Source: Takakia lepidozioides (Eukaryota; Streptophyta; Takakiopsida; Takakiales; Takakiaceae). Taken from it: DNA of 64,000 nt. Shown here one piece after another: positions 11,190-20,488 of this stretch. Position 1 is the stretch's first letter, and each line of letters starts with the position of its first letter. The stretch covers positions 47,756,042 through 47,820,041 of the forward strand of contig CM060734.1 of the NCBI GenBank assembly GCA_030704615.1, written 5' to 3'. Below the pieces are notes generated by a model. That model was not told where the DNA came from. It saw only the letters and a program-made list of their open reading frames with translations, and did not search any database. A program made the translations under genes and the position numbers.

Positions 11190-11520
11190 CTTTGTGCGAC
11201 CGTCAGATGCGAATGGATTAGTGGGTCCAATTTGAGGAGCTCTTTTTGCTTGCTGCACTGTGTGGGTAGACGGGCAACTGGAAACAGCAAAGGCAATAAT
11301 GCAATTGATAGAATATGGCATTGTTGATGAAGGATCATTCTTCAACACATTTCAGCCTGTTTTTCCCTGTTATTCCATATTATCAGAGTCGTCCCTAAGT
11401 TTTCATGTTGAATTATGTAAGTTAGGTCATTGCTGGATTTATGGTGGTTTCTTCCTGATGTTTACAAGGTTGTTGGGAGAGTCAGCTTGGTCTTAGCAGG
11501 CAGGGTTTCAATCTCTGCCT
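11190..11520 (+). repeat. Repeat D, uninterrupted unit (empty site of chromovirus C)
   Basis: This unit has the uninterrupted sequence GTGGTTTCTTCCTGATG around 11448. The related unit at 28222-28490 (inverted) plus 31038-31110 is split at exactly GTTTC by chromovirus C. A further partial unit starts at about 31110, and a piece of another is seen near 11690. The units contain a short conserved frame with GQL(E/Q)TA...QLIE, so they might derive from coding DNA. The family is unknown. Confidence 0.65.
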
Positions 11521-11718
11521 GCTCAGTTGCACCGTGGTGGTTCTCATAGACCAATCCGACATTACACCACTACACAAACAACTTCACACACAACTTCACA
11601 CAGAAGAGGTCCTTTAGGGTTGATGGTCAGTCAAATCGTCCATGGATCATGACACAAGGTCGAGGACAATGTGGTGAAGCCACCTTCTTGAATCTATTTC
11701 AGCCTGTTTTGCCCTCTC
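11521..11718. other. Diverged D-like sequence up to an inversion breakpoint
   Basis: It contains a D-like stretch (TTTCAGCCTGTTTTGCCCTC) and stops where chromovirus C pol begins on the minus strand near 11718. I place the left breakpoint of the inversion here. Confidence 0.5.
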
Positions 11719-11920
11719 ATCAGACTAGGTACATAGATAAGCCCCTTGAAATAAAGTAAGTCATCTTTGAACTCGAAGTCGTTTGTAACATGTGGGTTGT
11801 CTCGAGGTCGATTTAGTTGACTTCGTAGTGTCATAGCGAATTGGTCGTTCTTCAGTGCTTCCTGAATCTCCTTTATGATCTCGGCATCGTCAGAGGTGGA
11901 CATGGATAACATATTCAATT
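11719..11920 (-). pseudogene. Chromovirus C pol, piece between RNase H and integrase
   Basis: The minus-strand reading (ALKNDQFAMTLRSQ ... LLYFKGLIYVPSL) is the linker before the integrase zinc finger. It joins in frame to the pol piece that starts at 24612 once element A and one AATT are removed. It ends at the inversion breakpoint; the expected continuation is on the opposite strand at about 28622. Confidence 0.8.
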
Positions 11921-12007
11921 TGTCGTGCGCATACATATCGCTACACAACTACATCGCTGTCCAAACCACACCACACATATATGCACAATAAAGTAGTCTA
12001 GCACAAT
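11921..12007 (-). repeat. B2 terminal repeat of element A (87 bp)
   Basis: The outer end of the element starts TGTCGTGCGC on the plus strand (sense end ...GCGCACGACA). It appears identical to B1 at 12327-12413. It is absent next to A1 at the other end of the element, which breaks the normal LTR rule. Confidence 0.9.
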
Positions 12008-12324
12008 AAAGCATGAAAACCAAACCATCACTCTTAGAAATAGAAGTCGAGCCAGGGGCACCCCAAGCTATGGGGACTCCACCCCACAACAACCTACACT
12101 CCCATCATAAGCACACTCAGATCTAAACGCATGAAGGAGCTCGGTCGCGCAGGCTCAACTCGAGAGAGATGAGCTGCGCGACTGCCGCTCTCGTGAAGAT
12201 AAGACAGACCAGGTGTCAAACTAAACTTGACACCTGATTTAACACTTGACCTAAATCCAAGTGTTAAATACAAATAACTAGTTTTATTCTAGCTGTTTTC
12301 ACACTGTGCTTATTTAACTTGACA
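12008..12324 (-). repeat. A2 terminal repeat of element A (317 bp)
   Basis: In sense it starts TGTCAAGTTAAATAAG and ends at ATGCTTT. It matches A1 (23793-24607), which has two additional internal 249-bp units. It contains two adjacent hairpins: CAGGTGTCAA/TTGACACCTG at 12210-12236 and TTTAACACTTG/CAAGTGTTAAA at 12238-12268. Confidence 0.9.
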
Positions 12325-12326
12325 GC

Positions 12327-12413
12327 TGTCGTGCGCATACATATCGCTACACAACTACATCGCTGTCCAAACCACACCACACATATATGCACAATAAAGT
12401 AGTCTAGCACAAT
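12327..12413 (-). repeat. B1 internal repeat of element A, preceded by polypurine tract
   Basis: 87 bp identical to B2. In sense it follows the purine tract AGGGGGGCG (12414-12422) directly, as a 3' LTR would, and is joined to A2 through GC. The joint forms the 10-bp palindrome GACAGCTGTC (12321-12330). Confidence 0.9.
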
Positions 12414-12671
12414 CGCCCCCCTAGCTGGTGGATAGGTCCCTCTACCTCCAGATAGCTACAAGATGTAATAGCCACAGCCGTACTAAGTCCTCTATCACTG
12501 TCTTTATCGTGCTCAAACTCTATCAACCAAGAGGCCGGGTACAAGAGTAGCCCCATCGTTAGTCGCCGTCTTGCAATCTATGAACTTGAGCCAAGATCTC
12601 GTGTGTTCAAGGTCTCCTAGTAGCTGGGCCTTGCGTTTCTTGTTAGCCTCCCATGGTTGTATCCACTCCCA

Positions 12672-15600
12672 CTATCCAATGCAATGTGGACAGAACCAAT
12701 CCCCATCCGGAACCATCTCAAGAGGTGGAGTCAAGCATCCCATATGCCAACCTCTAGAGCACCGATCACATACCAGCATGGTGGCTGCCCCTTTAGCAGA
12801 CCCACACAACATGCACCTCAAACCTGCAGATACCACTGCCAGGTTTGGGTCAATCCTGCCATCGACATTCGGAAGGTGACATGGCGCACAATTACGCACA
12901 TGGTCCTTCCAAGTGATGCCATCCCGACCCTCCAAGACCAAGACGCCTGAGGGCAAGACCTCTCGAACCCTCAAAATAACACGTCCTGCAGTCACATCCA
13001 GGGTCGTAGGAGCAGTCTGCTGCAGATAGACATAGTCACCAGGGTTGAATCTCCGAACCCCAGGACGATAGCCCCCACCACGTATGGTAGCATACCTCAA
13101 CGTATCACGGTGTTGTGCAATGGCAAGGTTCTCGAAAGCCATAGGCATGACTCTCTTGAACAACTCTGCACGCTGCTCACATGCACGTGCCCACACGTCC
13201 GGATCGTCAAGGTTAAGAACTGTAGCAGCTTCTCTGCGAATGGATGTAGGCAAATCCGGCTCTCGGCCAAAGAGAAGAAAGTATGGTGAGAAGGAGGCAA
13301 GTGATGCTTGCTTGCTGAACCTGTAGCCCATGGCTAACCAGGGTAACTGAAGGTCCCAATCTCCTAGGTGTCCCTTCTGCAAGCCATACTTGCGCAAACC
13401 CCTCTTTACTGTCTGAACAACTCTCTCTGCCAAGCCATCGGCTTCAGGATGATCCCGAGAAGTGGTGCGGTGGTCTATCAAGGCCTTGTCACACAAAGCC
13501 TGAAACTCCCCCAAGAACTCTCTCCCTTGGTCCGTGAGTACCTCAGCTGGAGCACCGAATCGGCTAAGCACACAATCCAGGAATGCATACGCAGCTCCCT
13601 CACTAGCCTTATCAGGCAATGGAACCAATTCAATCCACTTGGAGAAGTGCTCCACCATCACCAACACGTACTTGTTGTGGCGCATGGTCAGTGGCAACGG
13701 CCCTGCGAAGTCAAGACTCCACCTGTAGCCCAATCCCATGATCGGAAGAGGGTGCAATTGTGGAGTAGGGGCGTTGAATGAAGCACGCACCCTGTCACAC
13801 ACCATGCACCTAGCCACAAAGTGTTGTACCTCTGTGTGCATACCACGCCACCAATACTGCCCCTGCAGTAGACTATGAGTGCGTCGCACCCCAAAATGCC
13901 CCAACTCCTCATGGGCATGCCGCACTAACCGTGCCCGCTGTGTTGGGTGAGGCACAATCCTCACTCGACCATCCTCCCACACTCGGAGCAGGTGTGTCCC
14001 CTCCCACCTGAACCTCTTGGCTCGTTGTAGGATCCGATCCCTCTCCTTGGCAGTCATAGTGGCTGCCGTGTCTCCACTGCGGAGGTAGTCCAACACAACT
14101 GAATCCTCATGTATATCTTTGGCGCCACCCTGCTCATTGCTGGCCTCAGGGTCCTCAGACACTTGATCTACAGTCATCCCTGTTGTAGGTCCAACCTGGC
14201 CTTCCGCTGCCAAGATACACAGAAATGCAGATGCATGCCATCCGGGCACCATCTCCTCGTCCGTCTCACCATGCCACCGAGCTCCAGTGTCATCCTGTTG
14301 GCTCGTGCATGGATTGCGACTCAACCCATCTGCATTTCGATTGACCAAACCCGGTCGATGCACCACCTGAAAGTCATACTCTTGAAGGATGAGTGCCCAC
14401 CGTGCAAGCTTCCCCGTAAGCTTGTCTGACTCCATCAACCACTTGAGTGGTTGGTGATCCGTGACAAGGGTGAAGAGATTGCCGTATAAATAGCACCTGA
14501 AGTGTGCCACGGCCCACACTGCAGCTAAGCATTCTCCCTCATATGAGCTATACTTAGACTCTGCAGCATTGTTCGAGCGGCTAGCATAAGCCACTACGAA
14601 CTCTCTTCCCTCATCATCCACCTGTGTGAGCACCGCTCCAAGCCCCAGCATGCTCCAATCTGTATGCAGCTGAAAAGGACGCCCCCTGATAGGTCGTCTC
14701 AAGATGGGCGCCGAGGTCAACCTCGCCTTGAGCTCTTGAAAAGCTTGTTCTTGCTCATCTTCCCACTGCCACTCCTGGTCCACCTTGGTCAGCTTGGTTA
14801 GAGCCTTTGCAATGGCACTAAATCCCTTAACAAACCGTCTGTAATAGTTTGCTAACCCCATGAAAGCTCGAACTCGGCTCACATCCGTGGGGCGTGGAAC
14901 CTGTGCAATGGACTCTACCTTAGTCTGCTGTACCCCCAATCCTCCAGGATATATCATGTGACCCAGATACTCAATCTGGTTGTGGAAAAACTTGCACTTG
15001 CCCGGATGTAACTTCAATCCGTGCGTCCTCAAGCGCTCAAATACCCCCTGAAGGTGTCTCTCATGCTCCTCCACCGTAGCACTAAAGATGATGATGTCAT
15101 CTATGTAGCACCGAGCAAACTCCACCCCTGCTAGAATCCTGTCCATGACTCTTTGAAACTCAGCTCAAGCCCAAATGGTAAGAACCGCCACTGGTATAGG
15201 CAATCCTTCCCGTGCTCATTGATCCCCCAGAATGCCGTCTTTTGCTTATCCGCCTCCTTGATCGGCAACTGGTGATATCCGGATCGTAAATCCAACGTGC
15301 TAAAGACCTTGGAATGCCCAATGGCATCAAAGATCTCCTCTGGTGTTGGCATGGCATACCTATCGGACTTGGTCTGACGATTTACAGGCCGGTAATCACC
15401 GCACATACGTCTCTCCGTCCAATTGCCATAGACATCCTTCTTAGCTGGCATCACTGTGGCTGAAGCATACTCTCCACCAGAGAGCTCCACCAAACCTGCC
15501 TCCCAGAGATCTTGAGTCCTCATCTGAATCAAAGACCTCTCCATGTCACTGTATCTATAGGGTCTCCGAAAGATTGGCGTGTCAGTGGCCAACTCAATAC

Positions 15601-15796
15601 GGATCTCTTGACCCTTCAGTGCTCCCAAGTCCTTCAAACTGAAGGCAAAGCAATTCCTGTAAGCCCTCAGGAACCGCCGTATACGTCGTCTCTCTCCTCC
15701 GGTGACAATGGGTCCAATATCAGGCTCCCAATTGTCCTCCGTAACTGCAACCTTAAGTCCAGTGGGCTTAGAGGTAGAGGACGCGTCCCGTGGTTG
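12672..15796 (-). pseudogene. Element A pol: RT, RNase H, integrase, PHD finger (one frameshift)
   Basis: The frame continues that of Gag after the UAG at 15797-15799. The RT N-terminal part runs to RFLPFGL near 15165. There a deletion of about 10 bases, relative to element B, removes the NAPAEF region and shifts the frame. The second frame (15146-12672) has the RT active site YIDD, RNase H (LHTDWS, YEGECLAA, TDHQPLKWL), and the integrase zinc finger (GHFGVRRTHSLL ... CMVCDRV). A DDE core follows (LDFAGPLP, LTDQGREF, ADGLAERVV). The last 50 residues form a C4HC3 PHD finger (CMLCG, CDRC, WHMGC, CPHC). There is no chromodomain and no tyrosine recombinase. Confidence 0.9.
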
Positions 15797-15799
15797 CTA
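15791..15799 (-). promoter_or_regulatory. Leaky stop signal UAG CAA CCA between Gag-MTase and pol
   Basis: The stop that ends the Gag-protease-methyltransferase frame is followed in the same frame by pol. The six bases after it (CAACCA) fit the CAR-YYA context known to promote readthrough after UAG in tobamoviruses. The same nine bases occur at the equivalent place in element B. Confidence 0.75.
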
Positions 15800-18700
15800 T
15801 GCTGCAACCTCTTGAGCAGTACCCCCTTCCTGCTCAGTCAATGACAAGGCCTCATCCTGCCCCATCATCTCATCATTGAGAACCTCCTCATCCATCGCAG
15901 CTGCCTTCGCTGCCAACTCCCTCTGAACCTCGAGCACCTCCCACATGTGCCATGGATGTCTACACCTCGTGGTCCTCACCGGCTCGCCCCCACTCGCTGC
16001 CTGTACCGTCTCGGTAGGCAGAGAGACCATCAAGGGAAGTGCACTCCGCACTCTACGTTGCTCAGCCATAGCCAAGCTGACAATCCAGGTCAAGCAATTG
16101 AGATCCATTGCTTGCCCCAACACCTGACGACGTGATGCCTCAGAAAGGGAAGGCACCGCCGTGGTCCCAGTGGAAAACCCCATAGCCCGCTCTCGCTCGT
16201 CGGCATTAGGCTCCACTAACTGCTGCAACTGAGCATCCCACAGGAGGCCAGGTCCACCATCCCGAAAAGCATGGGATCCTGGGAAGCTGAGCAGTGTAGG
16301 TAATGCTGCTCGTGGTTGACCCACCCTGTTGACCACTGCCAAAGGCGAACGGTCATCGTGTCTCACACGTTGAGACTGCCTTCCTGTGTCCAAAATGCCA
16401 TCCACGGTGAGGTGTGCTGGCCGCTGCACCCCATCAAATGCACGCTTGAGCAGTGCGGGTGGCATCAAGTTAGTCCACCATAGTCGTGGACGATGAGCCC
16501 GTGACCCCACTGCAGCTGCATCCAGCAATACTGCTGACCCAAGCCACGACCGGACTTGATGCACACTGGCCATCACCCTGGCCCGAGAATCACCCATCAG
16601 TGGCACATTCTCCAAGATGTATGCCGGAGATACAGCCTGATGAAGCTGCAAGTGGCGCAAAATCCGCACCATCTCCCAAAACAGACCCGTCCTCGAGTCT
16701 CGCAATCCATTGCCATGCCCGGCTGATGAATGCCCTTGGCAGGGCCAACCTGCCACTACCAGATCAATGGAGCCAACCCGCTCCAAATCCTGCGCCCCCA
16801 GCAACGCAATGTCTGCTGGCAAGGCCTGCTGATATCCACGAACTGCAGACACCGGCAACAACTCAGGGTGCTGCTGCACCATCTGAGCAACATGGCGCAG
16901 TGAGACGCGTCGTGCAGTCTCATCCCTCTCCACATACAGGTAACGTCGAACTCGTACACCTGCCTGCAGCACTGCAGCCAATCCAGTGCTGATCCCGCCA
17001 AATAAGTCCAGAAGGCATATGCCTTCATCCGGTCGCTGCCACACAAGAGGTGTGGTGTCCAATGGCGACAACTGAGGTGGCCCTGGTACAATCACCGCAC
17101 TCTCCTCCTCTCCTGACGGTACAAAAGCTTCTACCCAAGCTTGTTGCACCCGTCCATCAGCAGCGTGCTGCAAATCCTTGCTCGTACCCCACAACGGAGT
17201 GTGAGCAACCATGGCAGGCAACTCCGCCGTACCATGCATGTCATCCTGCTCTGCTGGAGGTGGCACATCCTCTGCATGGGCATTGCCTTCCAGCAACTCT
17301 CCAGGCCAGCTGACTGCAGCTGTGAAGGCGGCTAGTGTTGGCATCTTGCCCCGCTGAGCAGCTGCAATACCCCCAATGAATGTCACAGGGAGCTGTGCAC
17401 GGCGACCATCCCCTGACTGCCATCCAGGCCTGTAGGATGCTGACTCCTCCCAGAAATCCAGGGTGAAGCCCATGGGGTATAACACTGCCCCACCAACGAG
17501 GACATCGTAAGAGACCGCGTCTGTCACAATGGCCTTGGCTCGCATCACTGAGCCATCTACAGGATGATCCGGCTGCAGTCTAATAGCCAACTGATGTCGT
17601 GTCATGCCGCGAGCCTGCTCTGATCCTCCCAGAGATGTCTGTATCTGGAAAGGACAAGGCTCCATATCCGCCTCCATGAGGCCCAAACCTGCAATAGCAG
17701 CTCTGCCCAACATCAGTGGCTGAGCTCCTGAGTCCAACAAGACCCGCAGTGGCCGGTACTTCTTGCCTGCCGGTCCACTCAAAGTGAAAATGCCTCCCTG
17801 GTTGTCTAACAAGACAACTCCAGGTGTCACCATGGCGCGCTCAAAGGCTGGCCTAGCTGGCAGCTCCGTCAATCTGGCAGCTGCAGCTTGCCAGGGCGCT
17901 GCCGTGGCAGTCTTGACCCTCAAATCCGAGGATCCCTCTGCCACTACACCTTCCACTAACTCCGCAGAAGATGAAGTGACCTCTCCACTCTCGCAGAGTG
18001 TTGCTGCTAGTCTGAACACTGCAGCTGGTCTCACTCCCGGCGTCGCAATCATGGTCGCCGAGAACAGTGGGGCTTGACACACAGAGGTGGCTGCTCCCAA
18101 TAACACACCGGCTGCACTAGCCTTGGTAGTAGGTGTCAGTGCTGCACGGGTAGCTCTCCCCAATGGCAAAGTAACCTCCGCCTCGGTAACAGTCGGGCGA
18201 GAACTAGGTGCCATGGATGGCGTTGACACTGTCTCCGCCAAGGTGAATGACTGAGGCAGCCTTGCCTGACGGCTTGCCTCCCCACGTTGTGGATCCAACT
18301 CCACCTCTGCACCTCGTGGCTCAGGAACTCGTGTTGCTCCTCGAGTCACGGCTGCAGCAGACTCCACCTGCTCTAATGGTAGTGCTGCTCCGCACATGAA
18401 TCCCATTCCGCCCATATCTCCTCCCTCAGGAGCAGGAGGTGGGCCATCCCGCCTGGGAGCCGGTACCGCCTGAGCTATAGCCATGGCAGCGATCCTCTGC
18501 TCTAGCTGCTGAAGCCGATTGGCCATGCCTTGGTCAACACCCTGACCTCCGCGTCCTTGGCCATGTGGAGGTTGCCCTTGGCCTGCACCTCGTGCCCGAC
18601 CACCTCGTCCTCTTTGGGCTGGTCCACCTCGCCCCCGGCCACCATTGTTCCCTTGGAACTGGCCTGGGCGCAACTCAGGATGCAAGTCATAACACTGGGC

Positions 18701-19969
18701 ATCTCCATGCCCATACTTGCCACAATGTCCACACTGCAACTGTGCAGGCTGTGCTTGTGCCGGCCTTCTGCCACTCTCTGGGCAATCTCTCTTGACATGG
18801 GGTCCTCCACATGTCCAACATATCACCCCTGGTTGCTGTTGGCCTGCAAAAGATGCCACGGGCCTCTGCACCTGAGGTCCCCTGTAAGCTCCATGGAACT
18901 TGGGCTGGGCAACCTTGCCCCCCTGACCACGCTGTTGGGCAGTCCCTTGTGCTTGTGGGCTGACAGCTGTGCCCCGTACAGGCATGTCCTTACCAAATCC
19001 AATTGTAACAACTCGCTCCTCCACCATGTTGAGCTCAATCCGCTCAGCCAGCAGAAACACATCTGCTAATGTGGGTTGGGCTGCTTGTAACAGGGTTGCA
19101 TCTCGCACCCTTCTCTTGAGCTCCTTGTCCAGAATTCCATACCAAAATTGGATTGCCTGAGCTTCAGTAACCCCTTGGGTCACACTTATCAAGCGCCTCA
19201 TACGAGTGTACGCCTCTCGCAGGCTCTCACTGGGTTTGCGCTGGAAGTCTTGCAAACTTCGCAGCTTCTCTGTCCGTACACCTTGGTAGTTCCTCCGCAA
19301 CTCCTGGAAGAACTCCACCACCGGGTTGAATCTTGGCAAATGTGTTGTAGTCGTGGCAGGAGAAGCACCTTTTGAACTGGTACCACCTTCAGAAGTACCA
19401 GCACTACTTGCTCCACTACTAGTGCTGGCAGTGGGAGCTATTGGTACTGATGCAGCTACTGGTCGCGTCGTGCCTCGAGTAATGGAGACGTAGTCAGGTG
19501 ACCAATACATCCTCCACTCCTCAATCTCTGCTTCATGTCCTCGCCTGAACTCGTGGTAATCGTCCATAGGCGGGCCTTCCAAATGCTGGAACAGTCCCTT
19601 CCACGCCATGAATGGGGTGAATAGCTGTGGATTGCACATCTGCTGCAAATCACACCAGCTGTCGAACTCCTGGATAAAGTCATCCAACTCGATTGTGCCC
19701 ACAGCTCCAGAGTACCTACGAGGCCCCTTGGTAGCTCCATACATCTCCTCCATGTCGTCCCACAACAATGGCGAATGAAAGTGCACACCTGTTGATGAAG
19801 CCTCCGAGTCTGTGTCTGACGCTACAGTAGTTGAGGGTGGCGGTGAAGGTGGTCTGAACCGAATACCTCGTCTTGTGAACCCACTCTCACTGTCACTGCT
19901 TGTAGCCGTACTCCCCTCAAAACCCTTGGGTAACTCCGTAATGACACTCACAATGTGCACCTCCTCCAC
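15797..19969 (-). CDS. Element A Gag-protease-cytosine methyltransferase polyprotein (1390 aa)
   Basis: Residues ~60-320 are Gag (with SESLREAYTRMRRLI, typical of retrotransposon Gag). Two zinc knuckles lie at ~384-396 (CWTCGGPHVKRDC) and ~413-426 (CGHCGKYGHGDAQC), followed by an RG-rich stretch. The aspartic protease has its DSGA at ~747. Residues ~983-1305 are a C5-cytosine methyltransferase: motif I LDLFGGISTG (~987), motif IV with the catalytic PCQ (~1076), motif VI ENV (~1120), motif VIII GSRAHRPRLWW (~1155) and a motif X-like GQAMDLN (~1285). The linear motif order excludes circularly permuted DRM enzymes, but details such as AHRPR followed by WTN recall Dnmt3/DRM. The frame is complete. 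The start ATG at 19969 is the first in frame before Gag. Confidence 0.93.
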   Translation of the reverse strand: MEEVHIVSVITELPKGFEGSTATSSDSESGFTRRGIRFRPPSPPPSTTVASDTDSEASSTGVHFHSPLLWDDMEEMYGATKGPRRYSGAVGTIELDDFIQEFDSWCDLQQMCNPQLFTPFMAWKGLFQHLEGPPMDDYHEFRRGHEAEIEEWRMYWSPDYVSITRGTTRPVAASVPIAPTASTSSGASSAGTSEGGTSSKGASPATTTTHLPRFNPVVEFFQELRRNYQGVRTEKLRSLQDFQRKPSESLREAYTRMRRLISVTQGVTEAQAIQFWYGILDKELKRRVRDATLLQAAQPTLADVFLLAERIELNMVEERVVTIGFGKDMPVRGTAVSPQAQGTAQQRGQGGKVAQPKFHGAYRGPQVQRPVASFAGQQQPGVICWTCGGPHVKRDCPESGRRPAQAQPAQLQCGHCGKYGHGDAQCYDLHPELRPGQFQGNNGGRGRGGPAQRGRGGRARGAGQGQPPHGQGRGGQGVDQGMANRLQQLEQRIAAMAIAQAVPAPRRDGPPPAPEGGDMGGMGFMCGAALPLEQVESAAAVTRGATRVPEPRGAEVELDPQRGEASRQARLPQSFTLAETVSTPSMAPSSRPTVTEAEVTLPLGRATRAALTPTTKASAAGVLLGAATSVCQAPLFSATMIATPGVRPAAVFRLAATLCESGEVTSSSAELVEGVVAEGSSDLRVKTATAAPWQAAAARLTELPARPAFERAMVTPGVVLLDNQGGIFTLSGPAGKKYRPLRVLLDSGAQPLMLGRAAIAGLGLMEADMEPCPFQIQTSLGGSEQARGMTRHQLAIRLQPDHPVDGSVMRAKAIVTDAVSYDVLVGGAVLYPMGFTLDFWEESASYRPGWQSGDGRRAQLPVTFIGGIAAAQRGKMPTLAAFTAAVSWPGELLEGNAHAEDVPPPAEQDDMHGTAELPAMVAHTPLWGTSKDLQHAADGRVQQAWVEAFVPSGEEESAVIVPGPPQLSPLDTTPLVWQRPDEGICLLDLFGGISTGLAAVLQAGVRVRRYLYVERDETARRVSLRHVAQMVQQHPELLPVSAVRGYQQALPADIALLGAQDLERVGSIDLVVAGWPCQGHSSAGHGNGLRDSRTGLFWEMVRILRHLQLHQAVSPAYILENVPLMGDSRARVMASVHQVRSWLGSAVLLDAAAVGSRAHRPRLWWTNLMPPALLKRAFDGVQRPAHLTVDGILDTGRQSQRVRHDDRSPLAVVNRVGQPRAALPTLLSFPGSHAFRDGGPGLLWDAQLQQLVEPNADERERAMGFSTGTTAVPSLSEASRRQVLGQAMDLNCLTWIVSLAMAEQRRVRSALPLMVSLPTETVQAASGGEPVRTTRCRHPWHMWEVLEVQRELAAKAAAMDEEVLNDEMMGQDEALSLTEQEGGTAQEVAA
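16055..17023 (-). other. Cytosine-C5 DNA methyltransferase domain in element A
   Basis: All key motifs are in the normal order: AdoMet-binding motif I, acidic motif II (YVERDE), catalytic Cys in PCQ, ENV, and the Arg-containing motif VIII. The segment between VIII and X, the target-recognition region, is short, about 120 residues. The expected reaction is transfer of a methyl group from AdoMet to cytosine C5 in DNA; the target sequence preference cannot be read. The domain lies between protease and reverse transcriptase, so it would be released or carried with Gag-Pol products in the particle. Confidence 0.9.
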
Positions 19970-20488
19970 GTGACACTATAAGGCTCTAGTACTAATCTAA
20001 TAGTGACACGGGTGGGCACCTGTTGCAGTCTAAGGATCATATCCCAATGGCTCAGGGCACCTGCACCTGCATCCACCGCAAGAACTCCTATGGTTGGCTG
20101 GTCATCAACCCAGCCTCACCATAGAAGAAACACTGGTGGTCTTGCTGGTCATCACTCCAGCCTCACCACCGACAGCATACTCTAGGATTGACCGGTGATC
20201 AAATCCGGCCTAATCCCTATGAAAGCAAGCGCCCACACAAAACCAACATGGCGCACAGTCAAGCATGCAGGTGTTGGGGGGGATCCAAACACAAGAAATC
20301 AAAACATCAACACCCCCACACCAAAATCCAGCTGCAATGTTGATCCTGCAGAATATCCCAGCCCAAAACCCCGGACTGACTGGCCTCCACCAAGAGAGGC
20401 TTTGGCAACTACAAGTACAAGGTAATGAAAATAGTACAGAGATGGAGGGGAAGAATAGAAGCCCGCCCAAGCAAGATCTAATCCTGAT
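19970..20488 (-). other. Element A leader proximal to Gag, conserved with element B
   Basis: About 400 bp here (around 20050-20430) match 40955-41340 of element B, including the TGGTTGGCTGGTCATCA repeats and a GGATCCAAACACAAGAAATC block. No coding frame is shared. It is probably the untranslated leader, perhaps containing packaging signals. Sequence similarity between A and B ends at its upstream edge. Confidence 0.6.

Noticed and set aside
11921-12413. Tandem solo LTRs or two nested elements to explain B-A-B
   Set aside because: Two subfamilies show the same order with the same GC linker and palindrome, and B1/B2 match within each element; independent nested events would not give this.
12571-19788. 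Many plus-strand frames of 60-180 codons opposite element A coding regions
   Set aside because: Shadow frames of the GC-rich minus-strand polyprotein with no domain of their own; the same holds in element B.
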